Positions 22,364 through 33,956 of a stretch of DNA of 64,000 bases are shown piece by piece. Positions within the stretch are counted from its first letter, which is position 1, and each line of letters opens with the position of its first letter. The notes below the pieces were generated by a model, which ran no database searches, had not been told where the DNA came from, and saw only the letters and a list, made by a program, of their open reading frames with translations. The position numbers and the translations under genes are program-made. The stretch is from Cyanoderma ruficeps (lineage: Eukaryota > Chordata > Aves > Passeriformes > Timaliidae), in assembly GCA_008694505.1 (NCBI GenBank), contig VZDJ01000046.1, forward strand, positions 1,396,121-1,460,120. The letters are read 5' to 3'.

Positions 22364-25300
22364 GGGCTTTAGGGACTTGCCCTCTTGAACAGGCTTCAAA
22401 GCCTCCAGTAGACCCTGGAGAATGTGACCTGAAACCCAGCCCATGGTGATGGAGACTCTCACTCTGCTGTAGCCCTTGAATCCCGCACAGAAATGGTGAT
22501 TTCAGCTCCCTCATTCATTAATCTGATCCAAGGGAAACAGTGCTAAAGACTTCAGCTCATGCGGGGGAGGAGAAAAATAAGCTATGAGTGGCTGAGCACT
22601 GGCAGAGCTGCTGGGCACCTGGTGATGGAGCAAAACTGGGACTGAAATTCACAATTCCAGGGAATTCAATGTCTTGTTTAGGAACCAGGGCAGAACAGAC
22701 AGATTTCAGGACTAAGATTTCAATGGCTCAGTCGGTGGGGCAGGTGAAGAAGAGGTAAAATGCTGATTTTAATGATTCCAGGATCAATTTCATCCAATAT
22801 CAATGATGTTAGCAATAACTTTCTTTATCCCAGCAACGCCATCAAAATGAGATTACATTGCAGTTATTAAATCCATCCTTTAATCTGATAAATTTAGTGT
22901 GAGGACATTACCAATGCACTCATAACCCCTCTTTATCTTTCCACTCTTGGTGGCTGTAGTGATGGGTCTGAGATAGAATAAATGAGATTTGGGAAGCGAG
23001 ATCAATAGTTTTGAGCAGCAATACCTGTCTGCCAGCTTCAGAGATGAGAGGAGGAAGAAAATATGTGCTGATGTTTCAAAGAAGTCAGAGACATTACCCA
23101 CTGTAGTTTAAATCGGGTGGATTACCTGGGCTAAGGCGATTTAATCATTGGATTTTTGTTGTGGTGGTTAATTGTGCCACACTGATAATACCCACAGCCA
23201 AGTGTTGCAGCTTCCCTCCCTTCATGGCTTCTACTGAATGGAAAATGGGTATAGGGGATTATCAGTGGGATTTAACATGTACAGACACACCCCAAAATGT
23301 TGTTATCCCTCTGTGAGCTGAGTGCCACCCAAATATGTTCTTTGAAGAGGCATCAGCCTGACTGGCAGAAAAACCTTATTTTAGGTACTTTGGAGAAAAC
23401 GAAGGGAACTGGAAAGTAGAAATGATTGGATTCTCAAATGTGGGATTGCAAAGAGGGCAACCTGCCTCCAGTTCCTCCTTTCACAACAAACTTCCTGCTC
23501 CGGGGAATCTGTGTCAGTGCACAGCACTGGGGGTGTTCAGACTCTTCTGACAGCCTCAGAACTTCCACTTAGACACTTCCACTTCATCCCAAAGTCTGTC
23601 AGGAAACCCCTAACTCACCTGGAAATACATTCACAGAATGGGTGAATATAAAAAAATCCTGGGGGGAAAAAAAAAGGTGAAGCCAGAGTAATTTATTTTA
23701 GACTGTTATGAGATTAATCAGTGGCTCTTACAGGTAAAACTCAAAAAATCTACCACTGGACAAATGGAACCCTCTGGCCACTGCATGTGAAAAATAGAGA
23801 AGAAAAATCAGCATTATCAATCTGGAGTATTAAACTGGAAATGACTTTGAGAGGGGTTATTCAGATTTTATATTCACCGATCTCATATGATCTGTCAGGC
23901 CAAGATTAAAGTGTCAGCCCAGTTCGGAGGGTTGCTGAATATCCACAGTGCCCCAGCTACATTATTCTGAAACTCATAAACCTTTCTAAAATATGTATTA
24001 AGGGGACAAAAAGGGATTTTCAAGTTTTTTGTTGCTGTTTGGTGATTTTTTTTCTCAGCACAGCAGAAAGAAGAGACTTAAAACAACCATTTTCTGTTTT
24101 TTGTTTGAAGTTAATTTCCACGATTTATTTTTTCATATGGTAAGATAATGACAGTTTACAACTGATAGATACACAACATTGGAGTGTAAATCAACTAAAA
24201 AAAAATAAATAACCTATATTATTGACATAAAACTCAAGGATTAAAAAAAAAAATAAAATTGAAGGGACTGAGACGGAGTCTAATGCACATCCTTGGGGTT
24301 TTTTAACAGAAAAGAAGTCAGGGCAGTCATCACTGACAAAAGATATGAGATGTCTGAGCATAATCAATCAGCTGCTAAGGTGGAGCAGAACAGTGAAAAA
24401 TTTGTGACATCCAAAAGATGAAAGGTTTTCTCTCACCAAATTAGGAAGTTAGAATAATTCTTAAAATTCTCAATGGGCATTGATGCTGGTTACTCATTTT
24501 GGAGGCCTGAATATAAAAACCTACAAGGAAATTGAGCCAGGATTATGAGCCCGTGTTCAGCTCCAGCTGGGAAACCCACAAATAACATGGAATCATTTTC
24601 AGGAATTATGGCAGATCTATAGCCAGGTGAAAGCAATTAACTGAACCCCCAAAGATAGAGAAACAAAATGTTCCTGCTCTAAAATTGTCAGAATAATTTT
24701 CAGAGTGAAGGCTCATAGGGTTAATGAGAAACAAACAGAAATTTAGCAGGGACAAAAAAAAAGGATTTGTAAGAAAACCACCAAGTTCAGGACAAAAATC
24801 AGGATTGACGAAGTTTGAAATGGCATTTTGAGATAGAAGACAATCTCTGGGATACAGTTTCAATTTCTAGTTCAATAAATAAACACAGTGCATAAATAGT
24901 TGCATAAAAATAGTTTGGAGGAAAATGAAGCATAATCCCGGCCAGAGCTGGGTTCATTAGGGGTGAAATATGAGACATCGCAGAAAAACACGGGACAAAT
25001 ATTTGTAATCTCCAAAGGAACAAACCCAAATCCTTTTATCAGAACACCTTTGAAAATATCATCCGTCCACAACCAGCTGAATCCATTTTACTAATGGAGT
25101 TTCATTTGTGCCCTCAAAGTTAATGGGATGTCCTAAAATAACCCAATAATTGGGGTTATTTCCTCAAGGGTTGAGCAGTAATGTGCTGTAACACACGAGC
25201 CTTGTAAATTTGTCACTAAGGAGCCTTCGATGATTTTGACACGAAAGTGTGTTCCTTTTTTAGAGATTGAATCAAAAGGGGGAAAATAATATTCAGAATC

Positions 25301-26461
25301 CTGCATCTTGGATAAAAATCCACATGTATCCCATAACCAGAGGGAGCTCCTTGTCACACTCAGGCAAAGTTCCAGCTTGAACTTTTTGACCATGTTAAAT
25401 CCTAGTGCTTGAAACAGCAGGAAAAAAACAGGAAGTTAAACTGGGAGAATTGTCTGAAAATGGTTATGTTTATATGGCTGATAGTGAAGTAGTAGCTGAT
25501 TTAACAGCTGCAGTTTTTATTTCAAAAAATGAATTTAAATTGAACCCCAAAATGATTAATGTGAGATGAAACAGAATGTTTTACTATAGGTTTGTTCAAA
25601 ACAATTTGGGGTGACCAGAACCACATGGAAGAAAGAGCATTGCTCCGCTCACTATCAATTAATTTAAATATTCCTTAACTTTTCCCCTCTTGTTCTTTTC
25701 CTTTTGTGTGTGAGGAGTAGGGTCGGTTATTAAATAAAATTAAAAAAAAACCCAAACAGTTATGTCCATTTTGAACTGTAGTAATTCCATTACTAACTAA
25801 CCCAGCACATTTTAGGTACAAATCAAAATACCTTAACAAAAAGTAAGCAAATAAACAGCTTCCCCTAAAATACCATTATGCTGTGATGAGGGAATTTTTG
25901 ATTTGTATTTTACCCTTCAATCTTTACAAGGTCTGTCATGAAACCACCTTACCCTTTGTGCACTTTTGGAGCCGACTCTCACCTGCCAGACTTGCCAGGA
26001 TAAATTTAACACAAGAATTAATTATTTTGGACTAAGATCACCACCAGGACTGAGATGACCACAGGAACTCCCCTCACCAAGAACTGAGTTTGATCCTTTC
26101 CCAGAACTGCTATTTGGTGCCTTTAAAGAGGAATGAGTTAAAATAACCATGCAGAAACTTATTTACTACAGGAGTTTCAGAAACCTGGGACTACTTTCAT
26201 CACAGTTCTGTGAAATAAATGGAATTTCATCATTACAGCCTGTGAGAGCTGTGAAATGTGTTGCATTTGCACACAGACCTCTTTGAGTTTTGTTTAATTC
26301 TGGTTTGGAATCAGCTCAGCATTGCATTTATTAAATAACAGGGGAAATCATTAGGTTATTTTACCTTGTTTTGTGCTCGTTTGGTCCTAATGATTTGCTC
26401 TGGTACAACCTAAACCGAGGCACCTGAATAATCAGATCAAACAGCTGCACCATAAATACAA
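22364..26461. other. Long unique AT-rich stretch
   Basis: About 4.1 kb with no gene, RNA or clear repeat that I can identify. Short A-runs occur near 23668, 24198 and 24244. Open frames are short and on both strands. Confidence 0.55.
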
Positions 26462-26553
26462 CAGGAAAGGAAAGGAAAGGAAAGGAAAGGAAAGGAAAGG
26501 AAAGGAAAGGAAAGGAAAGGAAAGGAAAGGAAAGGAAAGGAAAGGAAAGGAGA
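26462..26553. repeat. (AAAGG)n microsatellite
   Basis: About eighteen AAAGG units run directly into the assembly gap, so the true length is unknown. The pyrimidine-rich complement explains the open frame on the minus strand. Confidence 0.97.
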
Positions 26554-26718
26554 NNNNNNNNNNNNNNNNNNNNNNNNNNNNNNNNNNNNNNNNNNNNNNN
26601 NNNNNNNNNNNNNNNNNNNNNNNNNNNNNNNNNNNNNNNNNNNNNNNNNNNNNNNNNNNNNNNNNNNNNNNNNNNNNNNNNNNNNNNNNNNNNNNNNNNN
26701 NNNNNNNNNNNNNNNNNN
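26554..26718. other. Assembly gap, 165 N
   Basis: The gap starts inside the pentanucleotide repeat, so it is probably caused by failure to read through that tract. Confidence 0.99.
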
Positions 26719-27099
26719 TTTCCTTGCGGATTTTTAACATAAATTGAACATTACTATTTATCACACTTTTAATATCATTGTGGAGGAAGATTCAGCTGAG
26801 TCCCAATGTGGCACTACTTGTTTAAGATGTCCAGGGAAAAGCAGAGAAAAATGTTAATTAGAGGAGAGCTTATTGAAATAAGATTTCTCTCTGCTTATTA
26901 ACAGCCTAGAGGCTTAGAAGGGGGATAGGCAGCAGACTTTTAATTAAACTGTTTACTTTTAATGGGAACTTGCTAGAATTCATCATAGTCAGGAATGTGT
27001 CAGTGGGACAATAAAGTGGCAAGACTGGTAAATGTCCATTTTGGCAAGAGTCAGAGGAGGAAAACAACAAAATAAAAAAAATGTCCTGGTTGCAGGATG
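26719..27099. other. Unique non-coding stretch
   Basis: AT-rich; nothing recognised. Confidence 0.5.
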
Positions 27100-27544
27100 A
27101 TTTTGGGATTTGCATTTGACCACGCAATATTTGGGAAATTCCTTCAGGGTTGTTAAAAAGCAGCAAGAGGCATTACTGCAAAGATAAGAGAAGTTGAGCA
27201 AATAAAGATTAGAAAAGAAAACACAAGCAAGACAAAGCCTGGCACATAAATATCTTTCATGGCCACGTGGGTCCATGGCAGAATCATCCAGAGTCACCCA
27301 GAGAAGGCAGATTTGAACAGGAACTGCCAGACTGGCAGAGGCAGCCACGTTATTGCTCAGCTGATTGGGTTCATCCTTGGTGTAAGGGTGGGGCATGGAT
27401 CATCTCACCTGTTAAGGCAGCTCTTTTAGGATCACCCTCTGAAGATGCTCATCTCCCTGCCTTGAGTTCAGGAGCTGGGTGTTCCTCTGGTCCAGGGGGG
27501 GTTTTCAGACAGTGACCCACTGTCCCACCTGGGTCACCAAAATC
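27100..27544 (-). mobile_element. Possible retroviral leader remnant beside LTR
   Basis: On the minus strand the adjacent LTR ends at 27545 and is followed within about 4 bases by TTGGTGACCCAGGTGGGAC (27522-27540). A TGG-starting motif at this place is where a tRNA primer-binding site is expected, and this one partly resembles the leucine-type sites used by ERVL. No gag or pol coding follows, and the far boundary is a guess. The call rests on position and a partial motif match. Confidence 0.35.
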
Positions 27545-28035
27545 TGATGCCTTGGGAAGGCTGAGCTGAACAGAAACTGAACAGAGCTAGGGAATAAAGT
27601 AGAGATTTATTAAAAAGCCTTTAAGGAGACACCTTGGGCAGGACAAGAGCCTGGCCAGGGCTACACCCAAAATGGTCACAAAATGGACACAAAATGGTCA
27701 CAAAATGGACCCAAAATGGTCACAAAATGGACAAATAGTCACAAGGTCTGACACTTTGATAAGTTTTGGTCCATTTGCATCTTGGGGTTGAATTGTCCCA
27801 TCCCAGCTCCAGGTGGTGCAGTCCCATCCTTCTTGTTTTCTCCCTCCAGCCACCGTTGTTGGTGCTTTTGGGCCTGAAAACTTGTCCCAGTTGTCCTTGG
27901 TGTGGGGCAGGAAAAGGATTTGTTTTGTGTCCCTGGTGTGTGCAGAGAGCTGAGTGACACTGGATGGGAGCTCAGAGCTGCCCCCCTGGGCTCCACAGAA
28001 CATGGAACACATGGAAGTTAAAACTCAAGACATCA
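27545..28035 (-). mobile_element. ERV LTR with 11-bp repeat array, minus strand
   Basis: Bounded by TGATGCCTTGGG at 27545 and GACATCA ending at 28035. Read on the minus strand it has an 11-bp direct-repeat array and then AATAAA (complement of 27606-27611), so U3, R and U5 are in order. The same family recurs at 41782-42820, with a fragment at 45173-45198. No clear target duplication flanks it, consistent with loss of the rest of a provirus. Family resemblance is to passerine ERVL-type LTRs whose 3' end reads AAGGCATCA. Confidence 0.85.
27665..27730 (-). repeat. 11-bp array in LTR, 6 units
   Basis: Six exact-length units of 11 bp alternate ACCCAAAATGG, TCACAAAATGG and ACACAAAATGG. They lie in the U3 part of the LTR, where such arrays often hold transcription-factor sites; that role is inferred, not shown. 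Confidence 0.95.
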
Positions 28036-28414
28036 TCAGAAGGAGCTGGAACAATTCTGGTCTGAACATGTGTTTGCTTTCAGCATTGGAGAAGATAAAT
28101 CCCTTTTGGATGGACAGACATCATTGTAATTCGGGCAGTTTCAGTGTGGGGTGATTTTGAATGGAGTGCAATTAACTTCATGTAACTGCATCAAAAACAT
28201 CTGCACTGCTGCAAGTCAGCTTGTTCCAAAAATAAAATAAATATTGGTGTTGAAAGCAGGATTTGTGTGACCCATTCAGATATCCAGTTCAGCAAAAAAT
28301 TAATTTTATTCTATACTCTACAGGCTGAAGTTCTACTGGCTGCAAAGCCATTCCTCTCCACTCTTCAGGCTGGATCAGGAAAATTCCTCCCTGGGGTGGT
28401 TTCAGTGACTCTCA
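28036..28414. other. Unique non-coding stretch
   Basis: No repeat recognised. An open plus-strand frame of 104 codons starts at 28267 and runs into the CpG-rich patch that follows; it has an acidic DEDDDD run but no recognised domain. Confidence 0.45.
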
Positions 28415-28719
28415 CAGCCGCAGACACCCGGGATGGACGGGATGAAGATGATGATGATGTACAAAAGCTCTTTACAGCCGAGTGCTTTCCAAAGAGAACG
28501 AAACCAAGAATCACTTCTTTGAGCACCGAGGTTTATCCGAAGGGTCAGAAATCTGCTGAAGACTTTTTGTCAGAGCTCTGACGCGGGAGGAGCGCCAGGT
28601 CCCGAGAGGGGCCGGGCTGATCTCAGGCAGGATCCAGCACCATGGACAGCGGCAGCCGCTCGGCTCCCAAAATCCCGGCTCCCGCTCAGGGACAAACGCT
28701 CCTGACTTCAGGGGTCTGA
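28415..28719 (+). promoter_or_regulatory. Small CpG-rich patch with a good-context ATG
   Basis: CpG is much denser here than in surrounding DNA: about eleven occur between 28578 and 28700. At 28642 an ATG sits in a strong initiation context (CAGCACCATGG) and opens 25 codons ending at TGA 28717-28719. This could be a short first exon, a methylation-free regulatory element, or chance. The right end abuts a CR1 element. No splice donor or protein homology can be claimed from sequence alone. Confidence 0.3.
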
Positions 28720-28723
28720 GAGT

Positions 28724-29052
28724 TTTGGAATCCAGAACTGTTTGGGTTGGGAGGAACATTAAAGATCATCTCGTTCCATTCCTGCCATGGGCAGGGACAC
28801 CTTCCACTATCTCAGGCTGCTCCAAGCCCTGTCCAACGTGGCCTTGGACACTTGCAGGGATCCAGGGGCAGCCACAGCTTCTCTGGGCACCCTGTGCCAG
28901 GATCTCACCACCGTCACAGCCAGGAATTCTTTCCCGATTTCCCATCTAACCCTGCCCTCTGTCATTTTATAACCATCTCCTCTTGTCCTTTACTCCATGT
29001 CCTTGTTCAAATTCCCTCTCGGGGTTTCTCGTAGCTCTTTTAGGTGCCATAA
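28724..29052 (-). mobile_element. CR1 LINE fragment, minus strand
   Basis: One of the longest CR1 pieces in the window (about 330 bp). It includes CCAGAACTGTTTGGGTTGGG, CCTGCCATGGGCAGGGACAC, CCACAGCTTCTCTGGG, TTTCCCATCTAACCCTGCC and the CTCTTGTCCTTTACTCC and TTTAGGTGCC blocks further into the 3' region. Confidence 0.95.
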
Positions 29053-29187
29053 GGATCTATTGCATTTATTCTACTTTTTTATTTTATTTTTTTTTTTAGT
29101 TGAAAGATCTGAGTGGCATTCAGAAGTATCGGTTGTGACATCTTAATTTTCTTAGCAGGAAATACAATGAAATCCCTGTTGCGCACA

Positions 29188-29338
29188 AGACAAAACAAAA
29201 CCAACCAACCAAAAAAAACCACCAAACCAAAAAACCCAAAACCAAACCCAAAACAAACAAACAAACCCCCAAAACAAACAAACAAACAAACAAACAAACA
29301 CACACCCCCCCAAAAATCCCAAAAAACCATACAAAACG
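29188..29338. repeat. CAAA/CCAAA low-complexity tract
   Basis: An A/C-only tract with CAAA, CCAAC and CCAAAA units and two C-runs (five and seven C). The minus strand is T/G-rich with several G-runs. Open frames of Lys-Pro-Asn-Thr on plus or Phe-Gly-Leu-Val on minus simply follow the repeat. Confidence 0.95.
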
Positions 29339-31063
29339 CACCTATTTAAAAAACAAAATAATAATTTGGTATAATTACTCAATATCACACAGGAAAATTA
29401 GAAAAAGTATTTCTTCATGTATTTTATCCTCTGAGTTGTACCATTTTTTGCCTCATCTTGTTGCTCTTCTGTTACGAGCAATGTCAGGAAAGAGAATTTT
29501 GATGCAGTTCTTGGGCTGCTGTGCACATCATCACTTCATTAAGTTACAAGGTCGTAACAGGAGACCAAAGCTAATCAGATGAGCAAACTCAGGTGACTTG
29601 ACAACTGCCAGCTGAACTGTTTCATTATTTTGATTAGCAAATGCCTCAGGAGTCATCTTGCATTTACAGGGAAAATGAGAAAATGCCATTGTCACCTGCT
29701 TATTTTCAGGACTGCCTGTTCCTGTCTTGACTGTGAGGTTTTTATGAGGATTTTTTTTTTCCCCCTCCCCATGCTGTTAATCATCAAGTTTCTCAACTTT
29801 AATTTTTCCAGGAGAGAAACTGCATTTTGCTAAGAAACAGCGACAAGAGAAGGAGGAGGAGGTGGAGGTGTGTGCCCACTCCTGTTTTGTGAACAGAGGA
29901 AATCGTGGCTGCACCTCTGAGCATTGCTGGGACAAGTCCCCTGCCTCCAGTTCTCCAGAGGATTTTTATTTTATGTCATAATGCACCCAAAGTCTTTACA
30001 GTGATTTTCATGCACAGATTCACTCCTCTCAATGCTAATGACCCTCATTAAGTGGTGACTGGTGTAAATAAGCTTAGGCTGTTTGGGATAATGTGTGTTT
30101 CATAGGCCTGCTAGATGATAAAATGTCCTTATTATTGCAAAGTTTATTGCCTTTGCGTTTTCTCCTGACATTTTAAGTGAAAAGGGGTGAATTTTGGATG
30201 TTGCTCTGACTGCTTTCACAGGTGATTTCGTTCTCAAGACTTCATGAGTCACCAGAGATTACCTTCTAGGCCTCTGGCAAGTATAAAATAAAATACTGTG
30301 CCTGAAAATCCCCACGACCTCTGCAAGCAAATCAGTTTCGCTCCACTGATAAAACTGCACAGATTTTGTACAGAGAAGTTAAAAGATGTGCCAGATAAGG
30401 AGTTCCAGGGGGCTGCAGGTTGGTGCCTTGATGTTTAGACCCTGGGGTTTTGTGGTGCAGCTCCGTGGGCTGCTGGATGCTGTTGACCTGTCGGTGCCTG
30501 TATCCTCTAACCCCATAAAAGTGGGATCAGTATCCTGGAAAAACTGCACCTTCAGCCACAGATTTTCTCCATTTTCTACCTCACCTGTGCTTGGAGTGTC
30601 GGAATCTCTTTTCAGGCTCCCAGAATCTCTGAGCAGCAGGTTTTGCAGGGTTTTACATCAGAAACAGGTCTGGCAGCCCTGCTCTGGTCAGAGGGAAGGA
30701 AATTCCCTGTGCTTGTTACAAGTCCCAGCCAGGGGTCTACACAGGGAACTTTGGCTCTGAACTAGCCCAACCTACTGTTCCAGAACTTCAGTGGGGTATA
30801 ATTACCCATTTCCTCTCTTAATTAATCAAGTCAGTCCAGTTGAAGGAAGGAGAGGCTCTGCAGGTGTCTAGAAATCTTTCAGGGGAAAAGAGAAAGTGCT
30901 GAGGGAGCTTAAGTGTCTCTGGGTTTTGATGGCTGAGTTTTTTTGGATGTTGGCATTGTTTGAATTCCCACTTTAAGCTCAGTCGGGATCGTGATACATG
31001 AGCTCAGTATCTTGATGCCAGCAGCAGTTAAGAGAGAAAGGAGACCAGGAGGGAAATCAGAGA
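29339..31063. other. Unique non-coding stretch
   Basis: No gene recognised. The part from 29950 to 30190 is AT-rich but not low-complexity and has the look of a conserved non-coding element; this is only an impression. Confidence 0.45.
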
Positions 31064-31147
31064 GACCCAGGATGGTTTGGATTGAAAGGGACCTTAAAGA
31101 TCCTCTAATTCCAACCCCCTGCTGTGAACAGGGACACCTTCCACTAG
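31064..31147 (-). mobile_element. CR1 LINE fragment, minus strand
   Basis: A short CR1 3' end: GATGGTTTGGATTGAAAGGG, CCTTAAAGATCCTCTAATTCC and GCTGTGAACAGGGACACCTT. It stops at about 31147, so only the last 85 bp of the element are present. Confidence 0.92.
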
Positions 31148-32255
31148 AAGTTCCTCAGAGCTTGGAGCCATTTTTACTCCTTGTACCTGATTCCTTTTGG
31201 GGGTTTATTTTACACAACAGTGAGTTAGACTGTCACTACATTGCCCATTACCTTTGTTCCAAAATGCAGAGACTTTACTCCATATTTTTATGGGATGCTG
31301 AGGCACAGATTCAAATATTATTCTCCTGTTCCTGAGCACCTCCAGGGTCTTCCCGAGATTGGAACTCTACCCAGTGACATATACAAAACTTCCAGCTGCT
31401 AACACAAAGCTCTTAAAAGTCCCTTCAGGCCACATGAAAACCTCCAGAGCTCAGGTCAGCTGTGATATTAATTGCTAATAGCAGCACATTAGTCTCCTTG
31501 CATAATGCAGCTGTGGCATTAATTACCACTGGGGTTATGGGTCAGGCTCAGGACCCAGCTGAAAACTTAAAATATTTGACCCCTTTTTTTTTCTGTGAAT
31601 CTCAAAGTCTTCTCTTTATGGAATCAGTTAACATGAAATTAATCTGTTCACCTTTTTAGCTGGGCCCTTCTTTATCTGCATAATAGAGGGCAACAAAACA
31701 TAGCCTGGTGTTATGGGAAAAGAACAAGACACACTTTACACTGCAACTTAAGGGTTTGCAGGTGGGAAAACAAATAAACAGAAGGATTAAAAATTAAAAC
31801 AAAAATCCCCAGCAAACACAAACTATGGCAATCGACAAATTCTCGGATGCAGCCAAAATACCTCAACCATTTACTCAAGAGTCAGGAAGCCCAAGTCCCA
31901 CGCACAGAGTGTCATTTTTCACTGTGGGTGTGCTCAAAATGGGGATTTACAGCTTGGGCACACAGCGCTGTGTGTAAGGATGGCTGCACCTGAGAGAGTG
32001 TGTGAGAAAGGCAGTTTGTTGGCTGCAATATATTCCCCAAACCATCGCACTTTCAAAAATCTCTGACGATAAAATGGCCTTTCACCTTTCCAGGTGCAAA
32101 CAGACAGAACTGCCTGGTGCTCTCGCTGCGTCTTTCATCCCATTTTGTCCCAGCAGCATGGGAATATCTAGGAAGAGGTGGGGAAGGAAGAGAGAATTCA
32201 CAGGCTGCTAAAGAGATGTTGTTGTTTACCACCTTACCTTTGGAGCACATGTATG
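31148..32255. other. Unique non-coding stretch
   Basis: No gene or named repeat recognised. TGTATG at 32250-32255 is the left target duplication of the LTR that follows. Confidence 0.5.
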
Positions 32256-32558
32256 TGTCACCCTGAATTTTCTGCCTTCTGTCTTCGTGCTGCAGATTCT
32301 CGCGCAGCTTCATGCAAACAATGTGAATTTTTAGAATGTTTACATAGTTCTCCTCTGAGAGAGAAAATGATTGATGGTGATGTCCACCATCCAGGTGGGA
32401 GAGGTGGCGACCTGTGTAGCCAGTCTCTTGACCTTTGTACAAATGTATATAAATGGAGTCAGATTTTTGAATTAAAGAGTTTGTTCCCTTGAACTGCTGC
32501 TGGTGGCCTCATCTTTCTGTCCCTGAAGTTGGGACACTCCCAGCCTCGGCAATCAACA
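32256..32558 (+). mobile_element. ERVK-like solo LTR, copy 2
   Basis: A 303-bp copy of the family at 15768 and 39943. It starts TGTCACCCTGAA, has TATATAAAT at 32446-32454 and ATTAAA at 32471-32476, and ends CAACA. It is the most diverged of the three. The flanks are TGTATG (32250-32255) and TGTCTG (32559-32564), a 6-bp target duplication with one mismatch, as expected for ERVK integration. Confidence 0.9.
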
Positions 32559-32565
32559 TGTCTGT

Positions 32566-32664
32566 ACAAAAATAAATATGAAAATGAAAACTATAAATAA
32601 AAATAAACACAAATATAAATATAAATATAAATNACAAATATAAATACAAATATAAATATATGTG
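32566..32664. repeat. AT-rich ATAAAT microsatellite with one N
   Basis: An irregular run of ATAAAT and AAATAT units with one undetermined base at 32633, directly after the solo LTR. A looser TATG/TGTA-rich stretch continues to about 32705. Confidence 0.9.
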
Positions 32665-32705
32665 CATGTGTATACATGAATGTATGTATGCACGTATTTT
32701 ATGTA

Positions 32706-33386
32706 TCTGTTTATAATTTATTGTTGTCTCTCTAAAAACCCTCTGTCTCTACAAAGACATTGCCTGCCTCAGATCGCTGCCTCTAAAAGCCAATCCCAAA
32801 TCTGACGTTAAGAGTGACATTGAGCAGCAGAGCAGAGGATCCATGGCTTGGCCCACATTCTCTAAAGAGGGTGGAAGGAATGAATTGGGCTTTGGCTCAT
32901 ACCTCAGACCTAAGTTTATTATTTGTGCTACAGGGTGGGCCAGAACATGGGTTTTTTTTGTGTGCACCAGGCACAACCTGTATTTTTTAAAAATAATTTG
33001 TACAGGTTTTTATGTAAACAAGTCGATGTAGCAGCCATTGAAACAGCAGCACTCATAAAGATCCACTCAGGACAAAGGCTTTATTCAATACTAACTTCTT
33101 TTCAGCTGCTGAAAGACCAAATATATGTTGCTGGCGTGAGTTTTCATTTCCTAACAATGTCATTCTCTGCTGTATGACCTGCAGGATGTATCAGAGCATC
33201 CAGTTTGAACATGACGAGTTTATCTCTGCTGGGATAAATCATTCAGGATTTCATTTTTCCTTCCCTTCCTGCCTCACAAACACATCTCCACCAGGCTCAG
33301 CTGGGTGCTGGCTGCTGAGGAGTGCCCTTGCTGCTGTTCCAGGAGCAGTTTCAAAGGAGGAATATTACGGGTTTTACCCACCCTTC
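32706..33386. other. Unique non-coding stretch
   Basis: Nothing recognised. Confidence 0.5.
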
Positions 33387-33720
33387 TGTGGGACAGCCCG
33401 CCCGAAATGTGGTTAATATTAATTAGTGAGACGGCATGATCGAGTGTGCCTTGAAAAATCAAAAAGGTTTTAATAAAGGAGGAAAACAATACAAAAAACA
33501 AAACCAAAACTGAGGACAGCACAGAGACAAGTCTCTCACTTGCTACAACACCTTGAAAAGTGTGGAGTTGATTTGTTTTCTCTCTTTAGTACTCAACAGC
33601 CTGGGTGGGCTTTTGGCCCTTGGCCCGATGAGATGAACAACAGACTTTGAGTTACATTCCCGGAGCTCAATCTACAATGAGAGCCAGTTACAATGAGAAC
33701 AGAACATTCCAGCTAACTCC
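33387..33720 (-). mobile_element. Possible LTR-like element, minus strand
   Basis: On the minus strand the segment has a poly(A)-like ATTAAA followed by a U5-like stretch that ends GTCCCACA, and the body includes a GGCCAAGGGCCAAAAGCCC block. This arrangement resembles an LTR, but there is no second copy in the window, no matching opposite terminus and no target duplication, so the boundaries are loose. Confidence 0.3.
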
Positions 33721-33900
33721 CTAAAATATCAAAAGTAAACTGAGACTCTTTCCCAATTTGGAAGCATCTGCTGGAGGTGCAGGGATTGCATCACCACAGA
33801 GTATTTTCTTTGACATCACCTGGTGCCTCGTGGCTCTTTGGAAACCTCTCTGCCTCCCCGGCAGGGATGCTCCTTGGCAAAGAGCTGGAGCCATGTGAAG

Positions 33901-33956
33901 CAGGGAGCTTTGGATGCCACAGGGAGCTTTGGATGCCACAGGGAGCTTTGGTGCCA
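33901..33956. repeat. 19-bp minisatellite, 3 units
   Basis: Two exact copies of CAGGGAGCTTTGGATGCCA (33901-33938) and a third missing one base. The two exact copies imply recent duplication. Confidence 0.95.
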
